A stretch of 11,125 nt of DNA from positions 1 through 11,125 of the forward strand of contig JACCRJ010000362.1 of assembly GCA_013813615.1 (NCBI GenBank), in the 5' to 3' direction. The notes below the pieces were generated by a model that did no database searches, was not told the origin of the DNA, and worked only from the letters and a program-made list of their open reading frames with translations. The position numbers were made by a program, and so were the translations under genes. This DNA is from Lautropia sp. (lineage in GTDB: Bacteria > Pseudomonadota > Gammaproteobacteria > Burkholderiales > Burkholderiaceae_E). Positions 7,083 through 11,125 of the stretch are shown piece after piece (the first letter of the stretch is position 1; the number at the start of each line of letters is the position of its first letter).

Positions 7083-7745
7083 CTAACCGCCGCCTCGCTG
7101 CAACAGGGTGCCGATCGCCATCGCAACTGCCGCCTGGGTCGGGTCGATCACCGGTACCTGCAGCGCATCTTCCAGGCGATCGCGATAGCGCGCCATGCCG
7201 GCGCAGCCCAGCACGACGACATCTGCGCCGTGACTCTGCACCAGGGTCCGGCCTACTTCAAGCAGCCGGGACAGGGTGGCGTCCTCGTCGGACAGCGCCA
7301 CGACACTGCGGCCGATCGGCAGGTCCGCGGCGAGCTTGTGCTCCAGGCCCAGCAGTCGCACCTGCCGACGGTGGCGCGGGACCACGCGCGCGAGGATCGA
7401 GATGACGCCGAAACGCTCTCCTCGGGCAGCCGCCGTGAAATAGGCGCATTCGGCACTGCCGAAGACCGGGCAGTTCAGCTCTTCGCGCATGGCGAAGACG
7501 CCGGGATCGGAAAAACAGGCGAGCACCAAAGCCGCTGGCGGGCGTCGTTGCGGATGGGTCGCGAAGTAGTCGAGCAGACGCTCGCTGGTGCCGTCCACAT
7601 GCGCCTGCGACTCGATGCCGGGCGGGCCAGAACGGAGGGTATCGCAAACGATTTGGGGGCCGCCTGGCAGCCGGAACGATTGCAGCGAACGATCGATGTG
7701 ATCGGTGACGTCCTGCGTGCTGTTGGGATTCAGCACCAGTATCAC
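7083..7745 (-). CDS. hyuE: Hydantoin racemase (Asp/Glu/hydantoin racemase family)
   Basis: This 220-residue cofactor-independent racemase interconverts D- and L-5-monosubstituted hydantoins. The two catalytic cysteines that act as acid/base pair are present in their usual contexts: Cys77 in LVLACFSDPG and Cys181 in VVLGCAGM. The N-terminal strand MILVLNPNST matches the family start, which fixes the GTG at 7745 as initiator; longer frames reach into the upstream gene. The GTG overlaps the TGA of the flavin-reductase-like gene by four bases, so the two are probably translationally coupled. It lies on the strand opposite the hydantoinase and carbamoylase and converges on them. Malonate, Asp/Glu or allantoin racemase activity is possible within this superfamily, but the neighbours favour hydantoin. 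Confidence 0.92.
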   Translation of the reverse strand: MILVLNPNSTQDVTDHIDRSLQSFRLPGGPQIVCDTLRSGPPGIESQAHVDGTSERLLDYFATHPQRRPPAALVLACFSDPGVFAMREELNCPVFGSAECAYFTAAARGERFGVISILARVVPRHRRQVRLLGLEHKLAADLPIGRSVVALSDEDATLSRLLEVGRTLVQSHGADVVVLGCAGMARYRDRLEDALQVPVIDPTQAAVAMAIGTLLQRGGG

Positions 7746-8374
7746 GTGCGACCCGCCTGTTCCAGCTGCTCCAGGTAAGCGTTCTTCTCCAGCGAGAACT
7801 GGCCGCCGGTGCGGCAATAGCGGTTGGCAAAGAGCCGCCCGACCGGCTGGTAAAGGCACATGTCGATGCGAAATGTCTGGGGATCCACCAGGCCGTCGCG
7901 CACGTGCAGGTGGCGAACCTGGCCGATCAGGATGCGCCGCTTGCCGATGCTGATGTCGCTGTACAGGGTGCATTCCAGCGCCGCAGGTGCTTCCAGGATC
8001 CTCGGCGGCGAAACGCTCAGCGACGGCGCCTCCGTCAGACCCACGACCTTCAGCTCGCTTACCTCCGGCGGCATGTCGTTGGAGCAGCCGTGCATCTGCA
8101 CCGCAATGCTTTCGTCGACCAGGTTGACCACGAATTCCCGGCGCTCGATGATGTTACGCCCGGTGTCCTTCATCGATCCGCTGGCGCGATCCTCGATGCT
8201 GAGAATCACGATGGGCGGCTCATCCGCCAGCACGTTGAAGAAACTGAACGGGGCTGCATTGACGACCCCGGCGGCGCTCAGGCTGGTGACCAGTGCGATG
8301 GGGCGAGGAACTACCAGACCGGTGAGCAGCTTGTAGCGAAGCGTCCGTTCGAGCCTGTCGAAATTGAAATCCAT
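7742..8374 (-). CDS. Flavin-reductase-like FMN-binding split-barrel protein
   Basis: This 210-residue protein belongs to the flavin reductase-like domain family (PF01613). The FMN-binding half is recognisable: VVPRPIALVTS (21-31), GVVNAAPFSFFNVL (36-49), DEPPIV (51-56) and KDTGRNI (69-75). The C-terminal VGRLFANRYCRT (178-189) continues the fold. Relatives either supply reduced flavin to a two-component monooxygenase or are FMN proteins of unknown activity. No oxygenase partner is encoded in the window, so the role is open. The ATG at 8374 has no clear Shine-Dalgarno site. It is 41 bp downstream of the DapA-like gene and overlaps the racemase by four bases, which puts it in the hydantoin locus. 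A redox step on the hydantoin or on the released D-amino acid can only be guessed. Confidence 0.88.
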   Translation of the reverse strand: MDFNFDRLERTLRYKLLTGLVVPRPIALVTSLSAAGVVNAAPFSFFNVLADEPPIVILSIEDRASGSMKDTGRNIIERREFVVNLVDESIAVQMHGCSNDMPPEVSELKVVGLTEAPSLSVSPPRILEAPAALECTLYSDISIGKRRILIGQVRHLHVRDGLVDPQTFRIDMCLYQPVGRLFANRYCRTGGQFSLEKNAYLEQLEQAGRT

Positions 8375-8415
8375 GGGCGGTTCTGGTGAGGAGGGGGCGC
8401 CTGCGATGAGACTGC

Positions 8416-9372
8416 TCAGCGCGCGAAAGTGACGGGAATCCCGATACCGAGCTGCTTGGTCCTGCGTTCCATTCGCCGCATCAGGTGGTCCACCTCCTGC
8501 GTGTCCAGCACGCTCAGCTTCGGTGCGGGCGCGCGCAGGCGGTCGCTCTTGATGGCATTGCGCCGCTTCAGGATGTACTTGCGCACCGCCAGACCGAGGC
8601 CGGGCTGCAGCTCCTGGCGGATGAGGGGCAGGTAGGCGTCGTAGATGTCTTCGGCGTCTTCCCGTTTGCCGGCCTTGAAGAGTTCCTGCGTCTTGACCAG
8701 TGCGTCGGGGTAGGCAAAGCCGGTCATCGCACCATCCACACCCCGGCCCAGTTCCTGGGGGAAGTGCAGCCCCCCGTTGCCGACCAGGATCGAGATCCTG
8801 CGGGTGCCGTGGCGCTCGGCTTCGCGCAGCGTGCTGATCTTGTTCAGGCCCGGGCAGTCCTCGTGCTTGAACATCATCAGGCCCTTGAAGTCATGGACCA
8901 TGCGGGTGATCAGGTATGGCGCCATGTGGACGGTGGTGACCTGAGGGTAGTCCTGCAGCACCCAGGGAATGTCGCCCAGCCTCGACGCCACCTGCTCGAA
9001 GTAGCCATAGACCTGCTCATCCGTCTTCAAACCCGGCACCGGCGCGATCATGACGCCGGCGGCACCCGCGTCCATCACCCGCCTGGCGAACAGGCTCAGG
9101 TTGTCGATGCCTGGGGCGCTCGCGCCGACGACGACCGGCAGCTTGCCTTCCACCTGCTTGAGCACCGCCTTGACGAACTGCAGGCTCTCGTCGGGGGTGA
9201 GCTTCGGCGCTTCACCCATGATTCCCAGGATGGTCACGCCGGTGACGCCGCAGGCAAGGTATAAGTCCATCAGGGAGCGGGTGCTGTCCAGGTCGAGCGA
9301 ACCGTCTTCTGCAAAGGGGGTGGCCGAGATCACGTACATTCCGGCGGCTGATTCGTTGAGCTTCTTGTTCAC
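8416..9372 (-). CDS. Dihydrodipicolinate synthase/N-acetylneuraminate lyase (DapA/NanA) family protein
   Basis: This 318-residue class I aldolase-type TIM barrel has the Schiff-base Lys169 in MMFKHEDCP and the proton-relay Tyr142 in LQDYP. The N-terminal YVISATPF (13-20) and [10 protein letters not shown] (53-62) are family blocks. The motif that binds the pyruvate carboxylate, GTTGE in DapA and GSTGE in NanA, reads GIMGE here (50-54), so the second Thr is Met. It is therefore unlikely to be the housekeeping lysine enzyme and probably uses another 2-oxo acid or a different reaction. The initiator is GTG at 9372 with no visible Shine-Dalgarno; ATG 9339 is an alternative that would trim eleven residues. 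It is first in the minus-strand unit with the split-barrel protein and racemase, and divergent from hmgA. Confidence 0.9.
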   Translation of the reverse strand: MNKKLNESAAGMYVISATPFAEDGSLDLDSTRSLMDLYLACGVTGVTILGIMGEAPKLTPDESLQFVKAVLKQVEGKLPVVVGASAPGIDNLSLFARRVMDAGAAGVMIAPVPGLKTDEQVYGYFEQVASRLGDIPWVLQDYPQVTTVHMAPYLITRMVHDFKGLMMFKHEDCPGLNKISTLREAERHGTRRISILVGNGGLHFPQELGRGVDGAMTGFAYPDALVKTQELFKAGKREDAEDIYDAYLPLIRQELQPGLGLAVRKYILKRRNAIKSDRLRAPAPKLSVLDTQEVDHLMRRMERRTKQLGIGIPVTFAR

Positions 9373-9531
9373 TGGCTTGTCTGGTTGGTGAGCCGAGGGC
9401 CAAGTCTACACCGCGCGCCCCGGCCGCGGACGCGTCGCGCGCCGCTCATCGGCTGCAGGGCCTACCCGCCTTCAGGTCGTGAATATTGCTATCCTGAACC
9501 GGGCGCAGGCAAACCAGCGTGGAGCAACCTG
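9373..9531. promoter_or_regulatory. Divergent promoter region between the DapA-like gene and hmgA
   Basis: These 159 bp must contain the start signals for both units. Towards hmgA the A+T-richer words at 9481-9495 include TATCCT (9490-9495) as a possible -10, and GGAG at 9521-9524 is a good ribosome site seven bases from ATG 9532. Towards the minus-strand unit, TAGACT (complement of 9403-9408) is a possible -10 about 30 bases before the GTG. Neither has a recognisable -35 at normal spacing. The middle is very G+C-rich, and I saw no convincing operator palindrome beyond short CG runs. Confidence 0.35.
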
Positions 9532-10878
9532 ATGCAAACCGCAACGACTTCTCCGGCGCGCGCCGCCGCATCCGGACAACTCGAGTACCAGTCGGGCTTC
9601 GGCAACGAGTTCGTCACCGAGGCCCTGCCGGGCGCGCTGCCGGTGGGGCGGAACTCGCCGCAGCAGTGCCCGTACGGCCTCTATGCGGAGCAGCTGTCCG
9701 GCACCGCATTCACCGCGCCGCGCAGCGACAACCGCCGCTCGTGGCTCTACCGGATCCGCCCGGCGGCGCAGCACCGGCCGTTCGCGCGGATCGACAACCG
9801 GAGGTTGACGAGCCGCTTTGACGAGGCACACGCGACGCCGAACCAGTTGCGCTGGAACCCGCTGCCGATTCCGGATCAGGCGGCAGAGCCGCTCGACTTC
9901 ATCGACGGCCTGTTCACGATGGCGGGCAACGGCGACCCACATGCCCAGTGCGGCTGCGGCATCCACCTTTACGTCGCCAACCGCTCGATGACCGACCGCT
10001 ACTTCTACGACGCCGACGGCGAACTGCTGATCGTGCCTCAGCAGGGCAGGCTGCGCCTGGCGACCGAACTGGGCCTGCTCGACGTGGAGCCGCACGAGAT
10101 CGCGGTGATTCCCAGGGGCATCCGCTTCCGGGTCGAACTGCCGGAGGGCGGCGCACGCGGCTATGTCTGCGAAAACTTCGGCGCGCCCTTCCGGCTGCCG
10201 GACCTCGGGCCGATCGGCTCCAACGGCCTCGCGAATCCGCGCGACTTCCTCGCGCCGGTGGCCTGGTACGAAGATCGTGACGGGGCTTGCGAACTGGTCG
10301 CCAGGTTCATGGGCAACCTGTGGTCCGCGCAAATGGATCATTCGCCGCTGGACGTGGTGGCCTGGCACGGCAGCCACGTGCCGTACAAGTACGACCTGCG
10401 GCGGTTCAACGCGATCGGCTCGATCAGCTTCGATCATCCGGATCCGTCGATCTTCCTGGTGCTCCAGTCGCTCTCCGACACTCCCGGCGTCGATACCATC
10501 GACTTCGTGATCTTTCCGCCCCGGGTGCTCGCGATGCAGGACACCTTCCGGCCACCCTGGTTCCATCGCAACATCGCCAGCGAGTTCATGGGGCTGATCA
10601 GCGGCGTCTACGACGCCAAGGCCGAAGGGTTCGCGCCCGGCGGCGCCAGCCTGCACAACTGCATGTCGGGTCACGGGCCGGACGCGGGCACGTTCGAGAA
10701 GGCCAGTGCGGCGGACACGACCAGGCCGCAGTACATCACCGGCTCCCTCGCGTTCATGTTCGAGACGCGGTGCGTTATCCGGCCGACTCGCCTCGCGCTC
10801 GAGTCGTCCGAACTGCAGGCCGACTACTTTGAATGCTGGCAGGGGCTCAGGAAGCACTTTGACCCGACGCGGCGCTGA
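9532..10878 (+). CDS. hmgA: Homogentisate 1,2-dioxygenase
   Basis: This 448-residue Fe(II) ring-cleaving dioxygenase converts homogentisate to 4-maleylacetoacetate in tyrosine and phenylalanine catabolism. The N-terminal [19 protein letters not shown] is the family hallmark. The three iron ligands, by correspondence with human HGD His335/Glu341/His371, are His345 (WFHRN), Glu351 (SEFMG) and His381 (SGHGPD); the active-site His279 lies in [12 protein letters not shown]. Length is normal. ATG 9532 has GGAG seven bases upstream; the open frame back to 9385 is non-conserved intergenic sequence. The usual next genes of the pathway (fumarylacetoacetase, maleylacetoacetate isomerase) are not in the window: an IS630-type element begins within 40 bp of the stop. 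It has no evident functional link with the hydantoin genes. Confidence 0.97.
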   Translation: MQTATTSPARAAASGQLEYQSGFGNEFVTEALPGALPVGRNSPQQCPYGLYAEQLSGTAFTAPRSDNRRSWLYRIRPAAQHRPFARIDNRRLTSRFDEAHATPNQLRWNPLPIPDQAAEPLDFIDGLFTMAGNGDPHAQCGCGIHLYVANRSMTDRYFYDADGELLIVPQQGRLRLATELGLLDVEPHEIAVIPRGIRFRVELPEGGARGYVCENFGAPFRLPDLGPIGSNGLANPRDFLAPVAWYEDRDGACELVARFMGNLWSAQMDHSPLDVVAWHGSHVPYKYDLRRFNAIGSISFDHPDPSIFLVLQSLSDTPGVDTIDFVIFPPRVLAMQDTFRPPWFHRNIASEFMGLISGVYDAKAEGFAPGGASLHNCMSGHGPDAGTFEKASAADTTRPQYITGSLAFMFETRCVIRPTRLALESSELQADYFECWQGLRKHFDPTRR

Positions 10879-10915
10879 CGCGCCCCCGTGCCCAACCCCG
10901 ACAGCCTGCAGGCTC

Positions 10916-11125
10916 CTAGTGTCCCGTTCCGCTAATCCGCGTACAAAGCCGTTGTAGCTTAGCGAGGATGGAATCGGCGGTAGCGGTCCAGATAAAAGGC
11001 TTGCAGTTCTGATTGTAGTGAGCGACAAATTGATCGATGCGATCGATCATCTGCTTGATCGAGCCGAACGATCCTCGGCGGATTGCTTTGTCGGTGATCA
11101 GTCCGAAGAAGCGTTCGACCTGATT
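10916..11125 (-). CDS. IS630-family transposase, C-terminal part
   Basis: The complement is open from the right edge to a TAG at 10918-10916, giving the last 69 residues; the rest lies outside the window. The sequence begins NQVERFFGLITDKAIRRGSF and continues to FVAHYNQN, PFIWTATADSIL and LCTRISGTGH, the typical end of IS630/DDE-superfamily transposases. The QVERFFG region carries the third acidic residue, Glu4, of the DDE triad. The first two bases of the TAG lie at the TA of a CTAG tetranucleotide, suggesting that the target site supplies the stop. Base composition is nearer 50% G+C, unlike its neighbours. Whether the element is intact cannot be told. Confidence 0.9.
   Translation of the reverse strand, partial: NQVERFFGLITDKAIRRGSFGSIKQMIDRIDQFVAHYNQNCKPFIWTATADSILAKLQRLCTRISGTGH
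10917..11125 (-). mobile_element. IS630-family insertion sequence, one end and transposase 3' part
   Basis: The transposase end together with an abrupt change in base composition after about 10918 marks the end of an insertion sequence. IS630 elements duplicate a TA dinucleotide; the TA at 10917-10918 within CTAG is the likely target copy, which places the terminal inverted repeat at GTGTCCCGTTCC from 10919. The other end is outside the window, so the inverted repeat and duplication are not verified. Confidence 0.75.

Noticed and set aside
7073..7089. Small hairpin between the convergent permease and racemase genes as a bidirectional terminator
   Set aside because: The stem CGGTT/AACCG has only five pairs, no T-run follows on either strand, and it overlaps the racemase stop codon.
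10919..10930. Transposase fragment treated as a pseudogene
   Set aside because: It is cut only by the window edge; the visible 69 residues are in frame and intact, so decay is not shown.
9472..11028. 518-codon minus-strand open frame opposite hmgA, running into the IS end
   Set aside because: It is the antisense shadow of hmgA, with low-complexity Arg-rich composition, and crosses both the promoter region and the insertion boundary.

Overview
The window is G+C-rich bacterial DNA, roughly two thirds G+C by eye. It has short intergenic gaps, Gram-negative features (a lipobox lipoprotein and a periplasmic binding protein) and a homogentisate dioxygenase, so a proteobacterium is likely, perhaps a beta- or gammaproteobacterium. 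The sequence alone does not settle the taxon. I found no tRNA, rRNA or CRISPR array, and no stretch over 300 bases lacks a gene.

Left edge (1-1393): the start of an AstE/aspartoacylase-family zinc deacylase runs off the left end on the minus strand. It is divergent from a DUF4136-type lipoprotein whose leader contains a 12-bp tandem repeat.

Core (1466-9372): a hydantoin/N-carbamoyl-amino-acid catabolic locus made of two facing transcription units. The plus-strand unit (1466-7050) encodes a D-hydantoinase/dihydropyrimidinase, an N-carbamoyl-D-amino-acid amidohydrolase and a complete polar-amino-acid-type ABC importer (binding protein, ATPase, two permeases). The minus-strand unit (9372-7083) encodes a DapA/NanA-family aldolase-like protein, a flavin-reductase-like split-barrel protein and a hydantoin racemase. 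Racemase, hydantoinase and carbamoylase together would convert racemic 5-monosubstituted hydantoins completely to D-amino acids. The binding protein keeps the Arg that usually grips an alpha-carboxylate but has Gly where the Asp that grips an alpha-amino group normally sits. This suggests an N-blocked ligand such as an N-carbamoyl amino acid. The roles of the aldolase-like and split-barrel proteins are unknown and are the most open part of the locus.

Right edge (9532-11125): hmgA (homogentisate 1,2-dioxygenase, tyrosine/phenylalanine catabolism) reads divergently from the minus-strand unit. It is followed within 40 bp by the 3' end of an IS630-family transposase on the minus strand, in DNA of visibly lower G+C. 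The transposase stop codon lies in a CTAG tetranucleotide, consistent with an IS870-like element that takes its stop codon from the target site.
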